From Pantoea vagans (lineage in GTDB: Bacteria; Pseudomonadota; Gammaproteobacteria; Enterobacterales; Enterobacteriaceae): a stretch of 64,000 nt of DNA. The DNA lies in assembly GCF_004792415.1 (NCBI RefSeq), contig NZ_CP038853.1, positions 806,001-870,000 of the forward strand, in the 5' to 3' direction. The notes beneath the pieces were generated by a model. That model had not been told where the DNA came from. It did no database searches and was given only the letters and a program-made list of their open reading frames with translations. Positions within the stretch are counted from its first letter, which is position 1, and each line of letters starts with the position of its first letter. Shown one piece after another: positions 1 through 7,190 of this stretch. A program made the position numbers and the translations under genes.

Positions 1-846
1 CAGCGCTGACGCGGGACGGTGTTGTGGCCTCACCAGGCTGACGGTAAACGGCACCGCCACGCTGAATTTTCGCATCACCACACCGCTGTCGGCGTAATCC
101 AGCGCCGTCAGCGGATTCACAATCGAAATACCCACGCCCGCTCTGACCATCGCGCACACCGATGCGGCGCTGTGCGTCTCCATCACCAGCCGCCGTTCGA
201 CGCCCTGATCCTGAAACAGCGCATCCAGCAGCTGACGATAGCTGTCGTTGCGCGACAGGCTGACATACTGTTCGCCGGCAAAGTCGTGCGGTGTCAGTTC
301 TGCACGCTGACTCAGAGGATGATGCTGTGGCAACACGCATACTTCATCACAGGTCAGCAGGGCGAGGCGGTCAGTCCCGGCCGGCGCGTGCTGGGTTTCG
401 GTTAAGCCGATATCGTAGCGCTGTGCCGACAGCCACTCCTCCAGCAGCGGCGACTCCTGCGGAATCACATTCAGGCTCACATCCGGGTAGCGCTGTAAAA
501 ACGGCTGACACAGCGGTGGCAGCAACGACTGCGAAAAAACCGGCAGGCAGGCGATCGACAGCTCACCCTGACGAAACTGACGCAACCCTTCTGCCGCTTC
601 CATGATGCGATCCAGCCCATACCAGGATCGCTGTACCTCTTCAAACAGACGTAACCCCTGTACCGTCGGCTGCAGGCGACCGCGTACCCGCCCGAACAAC
701 GCTAATCCCAGCTGCTGCTCCAGTCGCGCCAGCTCCCGGCTTACGGTCGGCTGTGAGGTATGCAGCAGCGTAGCAGCCTGGGTCAGGTTGCCGCTGGTCA
801 TCACCGCATGAAAAATTTCGATATGCCGCCAGTTAATGTTCGCCAC
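1..846 (-). CDS. lysR: LysR, transcriptional activator of lysA (partial, C-terminus cut by window edge)
   Basis: LysR-type transcription factor that activates the divergently transcribed lysA according to diaminopimelate/lysine status. The protein reads GTG-ANINWRHIEIFHAVM and continues through a typical LysR helix-turn-helix (residues about 16-40, with TSQPTVSRELARLE) into the effector-binding domain. A GTG start at 846 is chosen because AGGAAG stands just upstream and the N-terminus matches the family. The frame is open to base 1, giving 282 codons; E. coli LysR is 311 residues, so about 30 residues lie outside the window. Position next to lysA and head-to-head orientation are the classical arrangement. 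Identification is firm. Confidence 0.93.
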   Translation of the reverse strand, partial: MANINWRHIEIFHAVMTSGNLTQAATLLHTSQPTVSRELARLEQQLGLALFGRVRGRLQPTVQGLRLFEEVQRSWYGLDRIMEAAEGLRQFRQGELSIACLPVFSQSLLPPLCQPFLQRYPDVSLNVIPQESPLLEEWLSAQRYDIGLTETQHAPAGTDRLALLTCDEVCVLPQHHPLSQRAELTPHDFAGEQYVSLSRNDSYRQLLDALFQDQGVERRLVMETHSAASVCAMVRAGVGISIVNPLTALDYADSGVVMRKFSVAVPFTVSLVRPQHRPASAL

Positions 847-874
847 GCCGCCTTCCTATATCCATTCTGAATAG

Positions 875-908
875 ATGCTATTAAAACAGATATTTTTCGC
901 TATAGCAT
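875..908. promoter_or_regulatory. Inverted repeat in the lysR-lysA divergent promoter region
   Basis: ATGCTAT at 875-881 is repeated inverted as ATAGCAT at 902-908 with 20 bases between, in the 102-base gap separating the lysR and lysA starts. LysR-type regulators bind interrupted palindromes between divergent genes, so this is a plausible LysR operator. That role is inferred from position; the arms are short and the spacing is longer than the usual T-N11-A box. Confidence 0.35.
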
Positions 909-948
909 GATTCTGGCTTAATGCAGTTATCGCCACAGGAGAATTGCT

Positions 949-2205
949 ATGCCACGTTCATTACAGAGTACCGACACCGCCCTCAACGCCGCTAATCTGC
1001 TGCTGCTGGCACGCCGTTATGCCGGTCCATTCTGGGCTTATGACGCACAGATTATTCAGGCGCGTATTGCTCAGCTGCAGGCGTTTGATGTGGTGCGTTT
1101 TGCGCAGAAAGCCTGCTCAAATATTCATATCCTGCGCCTGATGCGGGCCGCGGGTGTGAAAGTGGATTCGGTATCGCTGGGTGAGATCGAACGTGCGCTG
1201 GCTGCTGGCTACCAGACTGGCGGTGACGAGATCGTCTTCACTGCGGATCTGTTCGATCAGCCGACACTGGCGCGGATTACTGCGTTGAAGGTGCCGGTCA
1301 ATGCCGGTTCGATTGATATGCTGCATCAGCTCGGCGCGGTGTCACCGGGACATGCGGTGTGGCTGCGGGTGAATCCTGGCTTCGGTCACGGCCATAGCCA
1401 GAAAACCAACACCGGCGGCGAAAACAGCAAGCACGGTATCTGGCACGGCGATTTAGCCGAGGCGCTGGCAGCGATTCAGCAGCACGGCCTGAAGCTGGTG
1501 GGCATTCACATGCACATTGGCTCAGGCGTCGATTATGCGCATCTGCAGCAGGTCTGTGATGCGATGGTCGGACTGGTGATGGCATCGGGTCAGGATCTGA
1601 CTGCGATCTCTGCGGGCGGTGGCCTTTCTATTCCTTATCGCTACGGCGAAGAGGCGATCGATACCGATCACTACTTTGGACTGTGGGACGCGGCGCGTCA
1701 GCGTATCGCTCAGCATCTGGGTCACGCAGTCAAACTGGAGATTGAACCGGGCCGTTTCCTGGTGGCCGAAGCGGGCGTGCTGGTGTCGCAGGTGCGGGCA
1801 GTGAAGTCGATGGGCAGCCGTCACTTTGTGCTGGTCGATGCCGGTTTCAGTGACCTGATGCGTCCCTCCATGTATGGCAGCTATCACCATATCTCGCTGA
1901 TGGCAGGTGATGAACGGGTGATTGATGAGCAGCAGACCATCGACACGGTAGTGGCCGGTCCGCTGTGCGAATCGGGCGATGTCTTTACCCAGCTGGAGGG
2001 CGGCATGGTCGAACCGCGCGCGATGCCGGCAGCAAAAGTGGGCGATTATCTGGTGTTCCACGACACCGGAGCTTACGGTGCCTCTATGTCCTCAAACTAC
2101 AACAGCCGTCCGCTGATCCCGGAAGTGCTGTTTGAGCTGGGCCAGCCGCGCGAAATCCGTCGCGCGCAGACGATTGAGTCGTTGCTGGCGCTGGAACTCA
2201 GCTAA
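949..2205 (+). CDS. lysA: Diaminopimelate decarboxylase
   Basis: Cytoplasmic PLP enzyme that decarboxylates meso-diaminopimelate to L-lysine, the last step of lysine synthesis. It has 418 residues (E. coli 420). The fold-type III barrel carries the PLP lysine at K54 in RFAQKACSN. The glycine-rich phosphate-binding stretch SAGGGLSIPYR lies near residue 220, and the catalytic-cysteine motif GPLCESGDV near residue 340. The ATG at 949 follows AGGAG with normal spacing. It stands alone, divergent from lysR, which activates it. A hairpin (AGGCGGC 2217-2223, GCCGCCT 2230-2236) separates it from the convergent PTS gene. Confidence 0.97.
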   Translation: MPRSLQSTDTALNAANLLLLARRYAGPFWAYDAQIIQARIAQLQAFDVVRFAQKACSNIHILRLMRAAGVKVDSVSLGEIERALAAGYQTGGDEIVFTADLFDQPTLARITALKVPVNAGSIDMLHQLGAVSPGHAVWLRVNPGFGHGHSQKTNTGGENSKHGIWHGDLAEALAAIQQHGLKLVGIHMHIGSGVDYAHLQQVCDAMVGLVMASGQDLTAISAGGGLSIPYRYGEEAIDTDHYFGLWDAARQRIAQHLGHAVKLEIEPGRFLVAEAGVLVSQVRAVKSMGSRHFVLVDAGFSDLMRPSMYGSYHHISLMAGDERVIDEQQTIDTVVAGPLCESGDVFTQLEGGMVEPRAMPAAKVGDYLVFHDTGAYGASMSSNYNSRPLIPEVLFELGQPREIRRAQTIESLLALELS

Positions 2206-2216
2206 TCCTCTCACTC

Positions 2217-2236
2217 AGGCGGCCACTGTGCCGCCT
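2217..2236. terminator. Hairpin between convergent lysA and PTS EIIA gene
   Basis: Seven-base-pair GC-rich stem AGGCGGC/GCCGCCT with a six-base loop directly after lysA and abutting the stop codon of the opposing gene. There is no strong T-run on either side, so termination strength is uncertain. Confidence 0.45.
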
Positions 2237-2237
2237 G

Positions 2238-2546
2238 TCAGCCAAAGATCTCCTTACGCAGCATCACCAGCTCTGCTGCCAGCTCACGGCACAGCATCGC
2301 ATTCATCAGGTGATCCTGGGCATGCACCAGAATCAGCGTCACCGGTAATTTGCCGCTTCCCTCATCTGCACCGATCAATGCGGTCTGAATTTTATGTGCG
2401 GCTTTTGCCGCACTGTCTGAGGCAGCCAGCGCCGCGTCAGCATCATCCCAATCGCGTTTGCGCGCGCACTGAATTGCCATCATTGCCGATGAGCGTGCTT
2501 CCCCGGCATTGATCAGCAATTCCATCATGATCTGTTCATAATCCAT
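2238..2546 (-). CDS. PTS lactose/cellobiose-family EIIA component
   Basis: Small cytoplasmic phosphotransfer protein (102 residues) that carries phosphate from HPr to the EIIB of a beta-glucoside PTS. It matches the LacF/ChbA family: an all-helical protein with the signature LVHAQDHLM, where H75 is the phosphorylated histidine by family analogy and D78 the metal/trimer aspartate. It is transcribed away from the EIIC-glycosidase-EIIB operon, so the three PTS subunits are on two divergent transcripts. The shared 178-base gap holds three TGGTATGCCA-like boxes that could control both. The exact sugar is unknown; the family handles cellobiose, chitobiose, lactose or aryl-beta-glucosides. Confidence 0.9.
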   Translation of the reverse strand: MDYEQIMMELLINAGEARSSAMMAIQCARKRDWDDADAALAASDSAAKAAHKIQTALIGADEGSGKLPVTLILVHAQDHLMNAMLCRELAAELVMLRKEIFG

Positions 2547-2559
2547 ACACCCTCCGCTA

Positions 2560-2574
2560 TTGGTATGCCAAATT
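2560..2574. promoter_or_regulatory. Operator box 1 for the PTS cassette (GntR/UxuR type)
   Basis: ATTGGTATGCCAAAT is a near-perfect palindrome with core TGGTATGCCA at 2562-2571, just upstream of the EIIA start. UxuR/ExuR-type GntR regulators bind TTGGTATACCAA-like sites, and a UxuR-like gene is in the cassette. Binding by that protein is inferred. Confidence 0.65.
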
Positions 2575-2590
2575 GGCTTTTTTAATCATA

Positions 2591-2604
2591 CTGGAATGCC
2601 AAAA
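2591..2604. promoter_or_regulatory. Operator box 2 for the PTS cassette
   Basis: CTGGAATGCCAAAA has core TGGAATGCCA at 2592-2601, exactly 30 bases from box 1 and so on the same face of the helix. It differs from the other two cores at one base. Role inferred from repetition and position. Confidence 0.6.
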
Positions 2605-2651
2605 AACGTTTCCGGGAGGTTCATCACAGAAAGAGTCGCCGGGAATCGTCA

Positions 2652-2665
2652 TTTTGGTATGCCAC
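2652..2665. promoter_or_regulatory. Operator box 3 for the PTS cassette
   Basis: TTTTGGTATGCCAC has core TGGTATGCCA at 2655-2664, 63 bases (about six helical turns) from box 2 and 61 bases before the EIIC start. Phasing with boxes 1 and 2 suggests cooperative or looping repression of the divergent promoters; this is inference. Confidence 0.6.
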
Positions 2666-2724
2666 TGGCAGGGAAGACCACGACGACTACAGGAATACCG
2701 ATCTTACATCTCTGAGGATTGATC

Positions 2725-4074
2725 ATGTCTCTACAGGACCGCCTTATCGATTCCCTGGGCAGCTTCGCCACCCGCTTTAACAGCTACCGCTATATCATGG
2801 CGATAAAGGCCTCTTTCATTACCCTGATGCCGGTGATCATCGTCGGTGCATTCTCGGTATTGATCTCAAATATGGTGCTGGACAGCAAAAATGGCCTGGC
2901 CAGCTTTGCCGCTCTGGCTTTTTTAGCCGACCTCAAGCCCATTACCAGCAGTATTAATTACGCCACGCTCAGCTTTCTCAATATTGGCGCGGTGTTTCTG
3001 ATTGGTATCGAACTTGGCCGCATCAACGGGATCAAAACACTGTTTCCTGGGCTGCTGGCGATCATCTGTTTTGTCTCGGTAACGCCGACCACCCTGCAGA
3101 TGATGGTGGACGGGCAGATACATCTGGTCACAGATGTGCTGGCGAAGCAGTTCTCTGATACTAAAAGCCTGTTTCTTGGCATGTTTATCGCCATTCTGTC
3201 GGTAGAAATCTACTGCCGCCTCGAACAGGTTGAGCGGCTGAAAATCAAAATGCCCGACACCGTGCCACCTAACGTTGCCGCTTCTTTTTCTGCGCTCATC
3301 CCCTCCATCATCACTGTGACGCTGGTGGCGACCCTGGGCTTTATCTTCCATCGCGTCACCGGCATGTATCTCTACGACGCGGTATACCAGGTGGTTCAGC
3401 AGCCACTGGAATCGGTGGTGCAGAGCCTGTGGGGCATTCTGATTCTGATGTTCGTTGCTCAGCTGTTCTGGGTCATTGGCATTCACGGCAACCAGATGGT
3501 CAAGCCGATCCGTGAGCCGCTGTTACTGGGGGCAATCCTGGTCAACATGACCGCCTTTGAGCAGGGTAGAGAGGCACCAAACATCATCACTATGCCGTTC
3601 TGGGATGTCTATATGAGTATCGGTGGTTCAGGCCTGACCATTGGTCTGCTGACCGCTGTGATGCTGGCGACGCGGCGCAAAGAGATGCGCGAAATTGCCA
3701 AGCTGTCGTTCGGACCAGGCATTTTCAATATTAATGAACCGGTAATATTTGGTATGCCGATTATGCTCAACCCGATTCTGGCCATTCCTTTCATCATCAC
3801 ACCCCTGGTAACCGGTTCAATCGGCTACTTCGCTACGGTTTTGGGTTTTGCCGGGAAAGCCGTGGTGATGGTGCCATGGACCACACCACCGATTATCAAT
3901 GCCTGGCTTTCAACGGCCGGATCAATGGGCGCGGTAGTGACGCAGATTGTCTGCATTCTGGTGTCGGTGCTTATCTACCTGCCGTTCGTGAAAGTCGCCG
4001 CGCGCCGCGCCGATGCTGCGGAAGCAAAAAGCCTGCAACCTGAGCTGAACCCCAACCGGACGGAGGTGTTATGA
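2725..4074 (+). CDS. PTS cellobiose-family EIIC permease
   Basis: Inner-membrane sugar channel of a lactose/cellobiose-family PTS; it moves the beta-glucoside inward while EIIB phosphorylates it. The product has 449 residues with about ten hydrophobic segments. It carries the family's conserved GIHGNQMV loop (near residue 250) and NINEPVIFGMPIMLNP (near residue 330), which hold the substrate-binding His and Glu. ATG at 2725 is preferred over a TTG six bases upstream because TGAGGA lies at 2713-2718. The gene overlaps the glycosidase start by four bases (ATGA), indicating translational coupling. Separate IIA, IIB and IIC genes, rather than a fusion, are usual for this family. Confidence 0.93.
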   Translation: MSLQDRLIDSLGSFATRFNSYRYIMAIKASFITLMPVIIVGAFSVLISNMVLDSKNGLASFAALAFLADLKPITSSINYATLSFLNIGAVFLIGIELGRINGIKTLFPGLLAIICFVSVTPTTLQMMVDGQIHLVTDVLAKQFSDTKSLFLGMFIAILSVEIYCRLEQVERLKIKMPDTVPPNVAASFSALIPSIITVTLVATLGFIFHRVTGMYLYDAVYQVVQQPLESVVQSLWGILILMFVAQLFWVIGIHGNQMVKPIREPLLLGAILVNMTAFEQGREAPNIITMPFWDVYMSIGGSGLTIGLLTAVMLATRRKEMREIAKLSFGPGIFNINEPVIFGMPIMLNPILAIPFIITPLVTGSIGYFATVLGFAGKAVVMVPWTTPPIINAWLSTAGSMGAVVTQIVCILVSVLIYLPFVKVAARRADAAEAKSLQPELNPNRTEVL

Positions 4075-5498
4075 GTCGTCAGACTATCGACATACCTGAG
4101 CATTTTATTCTGGGGGCAGCGGCCTCCGCCTGGCAGACAGAAGGCTGGAGTGGAAAAAAAGCGGGGCAGGAGTCCTGGCCTGATGCCTGGTATCAGCAGG
4201 ATCGTCACGTCTGGCACAATGGCTACGGCCCGGCGATTGCCACCGACTTTATTAATCGCTTTGGCGAAGATGTGGCGCTGATGAAGGCCAGCGGGCTCAC
4301 GCACTACCGCACGTCAATCAACTGGTCACGTTTCCTGACCGATTATGAAAAAGCCACGGTCGATGAGGAGTATGCGGCTTACTATGACCGGCTGATTGAT
4401 GAAATGCAGCGTCAGGGTATTGAACTGATGCTCTGTCTGGAGCATTACGAACTGCCTGCCGCGCTGCTGGAGCAATATGGTGGCTGGCAGTCAAAGCATG
4501 TGGTTGAACTGTTTATCCGTTATGTCGAACAGGTCTTTGAACGCTATGCCGGTCGGGTAACGCGCTGGTTTGTGTTTAACGAGCCGATTGTTGTGCAGAC
4601 CCGCGTCTATCTCGACGCACTGCGCTGGCCCTATGAGCAGAACACGCATAAATGGATGCAGTGGAACCATCACAAGAATCTCGCTACCGCCCGGGTCGTT
4701 AAGCTGTTCCGTGAGAAAGGCTGTGCTGGCAGCATCGGCACTATTCTCAATCCGGAAGTGACCTATCCGCGATCATCAGCCCCGCACGACCAGAAGGCGG
4801 CGCACATCTACGATCTTTTTTATAACCGGGTTTTCCTCGATCCCGCCATTAAAGGCGCGTATCCGGCGGAGCTGCTGGCGCTGCTGGATAAACATCAGAT
4901 TGAGTGGGAAGCCACGTCGGAAGAGCTGGCGATTATAGCCGCTAATACCGTCGATGAGGTTGGGCTTAACCTCTACTATCCGCATCGCGTGAAGGCGCCG
5001 TCCCGCGCCTGGCATCCTGAGACGCCCTTTCATCCCGCCTGGTATTACGAGCACTTTGAGTTGCCTGGCCGGCGCATGAACCGGTCACGCGGCTGGGAAA
5101 TTCAGCCAGAAATTATCTGGGATATGGCACAGCGAATGCGTGATGAGTACGGCAATATCCCGTGGTTTGTGGCTGAAAGCGGTATGGGCATTGAAAATGA
5201 AGCGCAATTTAAAAACGCCGCCGGAGAGATTCAGGACGATTATCGCATCGCGTTTATCAGCGAGCACCTGCGTCAGGCGATCCGCGCCAGCCAGGCTGGC
5301 ATCAACTGCCTGGGTTACATGCTGTGGGCGTTTACCGACAATGTTTCACCGATGAATGCCTTTAAAAATCGCTATGGGCTGATCGAAATCGACTTAGATA
5401 ACCAGCGTCAGCGTCGTATGAAGAAATCTGCCCACTGGTTCCGGACGCTGCGCGATACGCAGCAATTTACCCTGTGGCTTGATGATGAGCCGAAATAA
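4071..5498 (+). CDS. Glycoside hydrolase family 1, probable 6-phospho-beta-glucosidase
   Basis: Cytoplasmic family 1 enzyme (475 residues) expected to cleave the phosphorylated beta-glucoside delivered by the adjoining PTS. Visible family marks are ASAWQTEG (18-25), LEHYELP (123-129), the acid/base motif FNEP with E171, and the nucleophile region WFVAESGMG with E369. The C-terminus has the usual RYGLIEIDLD and KKSAHWF. The canonical phosphate-recognition triad Ser-Lys-Tyr (S-x6-K-x-Y in LacG-type enzymes) reads S426-x5-K432-x2-Y435 here, so the lysine is one place off by eye alignment. The nucleophile context is ESG rather than the common ENG. EIIB starts 15 bases downstream. The exact sugar is unknown. 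Confidence 0.9.
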   Translation: MSRQTIDIPEHFILGAAASAWQTEGWSGKKAGQESWPDAWYQQDRHVWHNGYGPAIATDFINRFGEDVALMKASGLTHYRTSINWSRFLTDYEKATVDEEYAAYYDRLIDEMQRQGIELMLCLEHYELPAALLEQYGGWQSKHVVELFIRYVEQVFERYAGRVTRWFVFNEPIVVQTRVYLDALRWPYEQNTHKWMQWNHHKNLATARVVKLFREKGCAGSIGTILNPEVTYPRSSAPHDQKAAHIYDLFYNRVFLDPAIKGAYPAELLALLDKHQIEWEATSEELAIIAANTVDEVGLNLYYPHRVKAPSRAWHPETPFHPAWYYEHFELPGRRMNRSRGWEIQPEIIWDMAQRMRDEYGNIPWFVAESGMGIENEAQFKNAAGEIQDDYRIAFISEHLRQAIRASQAGINCLGYMLWAFTDNVSPMNAFKNRYGLIEIDLDNQRQRRMKKSAHWFRTLRDTQQFTLWLDDEPK

Positions 5499-5513
5499 CG
5501 CGAGGAAGCGAGC

Positions 5514-5831
5514 ATGAAACGAATTGTTCTTGCCTGTGCTGCGGGCATGTCGACTTCAATGGTAGTGACGCGGATGGAAAAAGAGGCTGCCGATCGCGGA
5601 CTGGCTTTTCAGATCTACGCCATTCCTGAGCAAAACCTGCGTGAAGAGCTGCAAAATTACGGTAACGAGGTGGCAGTAGTGCTTCTTGGGCCGCAGGTGC
5701 GCTTCAAACTGGAGGAGAACAGAAAACTCACCGACAGCTATCAGTTGCCCATTGCGGTGATCGATACGGTTGCTTACGGCACGCTGAATGGTGCAAAGGT
5801 ACTCGATCAGGCGCTGGCTTTGATACACTGA
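5514..5831 (+). CDS. PTS lactose/cellobiose-family EIIB component
   Basis: Cytoplasmic phosphocarrier (105 residues) that takes phosphate from EIIA onto Cys8 and passes it to the sugar. The N-terminal strand and P-loop-like turn, MKRIVLACAAGMSTSMV, are the hallmark of the family, with Cys8 as acceptor. AGGAAG upstream gives a good ribosome site for the ATG at 5514. It completes the PTS with the EIIC two genes upstream and the divergent EIIA. A 96-base gap with a short inverted repeat (GGCATTG 5866-5872, CAATGCC 5891-5897) separates it from the regulator gene, which may still be cotranscribed. Confidence 0.92.
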   Translation: MKRIVLACAAGMSTSMVVTRMEKEAADRGLAFQIYAIPEQNLREELQNYGNEVAVVLLGPQVRFKLEENRKLTDSYQLPIAVIDTVAYGTLNGAKVLDQALALIH

Positions 5832-5865
5832 GCCCCAGTTTGCGAGCCAGCTTCTCCGGTTCGCG

Positions 5866-5900
5866 GGCATTGTCGCGCAGGGAACGGCGGCAATGCCGTT
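5866..5900. repeat. Inverted repeats between EIIB and GntR genes
   Basis: GGCATTG (5866-5872) pairs with CAATGCC (5891-5897), and AACGGC with GCCGTT forms a competing smaller hairpin at 5883-5900. This could attenuate readthrough from the PTS operon into the regulator gene. No T-run follows, so a terminator call is not supported. Confidence 0.3.
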
Positions 5901-5927
5901 AGCGCATTGATTGCAAAGGGTGACAGC

Positions 5928-6701
5928 GTGGACAAAGCCGAAGCGCCGCAAGAAAAAAAGCAGTATCAGGAAATTGGTCAGCACCTGCGTCAGCAGATCA
6001 GTGACGGGCACTATCCGGTGGGATCGCGCCTGCCACCTGAACGTCAGCTGGCTGAGACCTGGGGTGTCAGCCGGACTATCGTGCGCGAGGCGCTATTGAT
6101 GCTGGAGCTGGAAGGCACGGTGGATATCCGCCAGAGCTCCGGCGTCTATGTGATGCGTATTCCTTCCGCCAGTGATGATGAAGAAGAGGCCTTCTTTCGC
6201 AGCGACGTTGGCCCGTTTGAAATGTTGCAGGCGCGTCAGCTGCTGGAGAGCAATATTGCTGCATTTGCCGCAAAAATGGCGACCAAAGCGGACATTGAAA
6301 ATCTGCGCCGCACCCTGGAACAGGAGCAGCGCGCCATCGCGGCCAACGACAGCAGCCAGGACAACGACAAGTTGTTTCATCTGTTGCTGGCGGGCGCCAG
6401 TCAGAATCAGATGCTGCTTGATACTGTCACCAGCATCTGGCGTCATCATGACAGCAGCCCGCTCTGGCAGCAGCTGCGTCCGCAGTTTGAAACCCGCGCT
6501 TATCGCCTGAAATGGCTTGGCGATCACCAGACCATTCTGGCGGCCCTGCGTCGGCGTGATGTGATGGGGGCCTGGCAGGCAACCTGGCAGCACCTCGAGA
6601 ACGTCAAGAACACACTGCTGGAGCTTTCCGATGCCGACGCACCGGACTTCGATGGTTATCTTTTTGACTCAGTGCCGATCTTTCAGGGGAAACTCATGTG
6701 A
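5928..6701 (+). CDS. GntR-family regulator, FadR/UxuR subfamily (FCD domain)
   Basis: DNA-binding regulator of 257 residues, probably the local repressor of the PTS cassette. The N-terminal winged helix-turn-helix (about residues 12-80) contains RLPPERQLAETWGVSRT and VREALLMLELEG followed by SSGVYV, very like UxuR and ExuR. The C-terminal all-helical FCD ligand-binding domain has the D-x4-H (DKLFH) and later His residues typical of a metal site. GTG at 5928 is chosen because AAAGGG stands seven bases upstream; the frame is open further but without a better site. The three TGGTATGCCA boxes at 2562-2664 fit the known UxuR/ExuR operator shape, which supports the link. The ligand is unknown. Confidence 0.85.
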   Translation: MDKAEAPQEKKQYQEIGQHLRQQISDGHYPVGSRLPPERQLAETWGVSRTIVREALLMLELEGTVDIRQSSGVYVMRIPSASDDEEEAFFRSDVGPFEMLQARQLLESNIAAFAAKMATKADIENLRRTLEQEQRAIAANDSSQDNDKLFHLLLAGASQNQMLLDTVTSIWRHHDSSPLWQQLRPQFETRAYRLKWLGDHQTILAALRRRDVMGAWQATWQHLENVKNTLLELSDADAPDFDGYLFDSVPIFQGKLM

Positions 6702-7150
6702 TGCAGATTGTCCCGCTCAGCGATGTGCCGCAGTTTGCCGATCAGGTCACCGACTGGCAGTGGCGCGCTTTTGGCGAAGCCAGCAGCCGGGCGTTCTTCG
6801 CCAGTGTGGTAAACAGCAGCCTGACCGGCGCTGATTTTCCGGTCACCTTTGTCGCCTTAGAGGCGGGCAGGGCAATCGGCACGGTGGGATTCTGGCGCTG
6901 CGATCTGATCAGCCGTCAGGATCTCTATCCGTGGCTGGCGGCGCTCTATGTGGATGAGTCGGCGCGCGGCAAAGGTGTCAGTGAGGCGCTGCAGCAGCAT
7001 GTCATTGCTTATGCACAGGCTCGCGGCTATCCACGGCTGTGGTTATGGTCAACGTTTGGAGGATATTACGAACGGTCTGGCTGGCTGCCGCAGGGAGAGG
7101 CGCTGGAGTATCCCGATAAGCCGGTGAAACTCTATTATCGTGACCTGTGA
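6701..7150 (+). CDS. GNAT-family N-acetyltransferase
   Basis: Acetyl-CoA-dependent acetyltransferase (149 residues) of unknown substrate. The GNAT fold is seen in the beta4 strand PWLAALYVDESARGKGVSEAL, whose R-G-K-G-V segment is the acetyl-CoA pyrophosphate loop (Q/R-x-x-G-x-G/A), and in the C-terminal FGGYYERSGW. The start overlaps the GntR stop (TGATG), with CAGGGGAA upstream; a GTG three bases earlier is also possible. Tight coupling to the regulator suggests one transcript. A role such as acetylating a sugar by-product is only a guess. Confidence 0.8.
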   Translation: MQIVPLSDVPQFADQVTDWQWRAFGEASSRAFFASVVNSSLTGADFPVTFVALEAGRAIGTVGFWRCDLISRQDLYPWLAALYVDESARGKGVSEALQQHVIAYAQARGYPRLWLWSTFGGYYERSGWLPQGEALEYPDKPVKLYYRDL

Positions 7151-7190
7151 GAGAGGCCAGCCGCCCCTGCGGCAGCTGGCAACAGATTAC

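Noticed and set aside
19..405. Plus-strand open frame across the lysR region
   Set aside because: It lies antisense to lysR, is rich in His/Arg as expected of a shadow frame, and matches no family.
1522..2061. Long minus-strand frame inside lysA
   Set aside because: Antisense shadow of a conserved gene; no ribosome site or recognisable domain.
2592..2664. Reading the TGGTATGCCA boxes as CRP or LacI-type operators
   Set aside because: They lack TGTGA-N6-TCACA and the LacI-family CG centre; the UxuR-like GntR gene in the cassette gives a better explanation.
2923..3486. Minus-strand frame of 187 codons inside the EIIC gene
   Set aside because: Composition (Asn, His, Gln rich) is that of an antisense reading of membrane-protein codons; no homology recognised.
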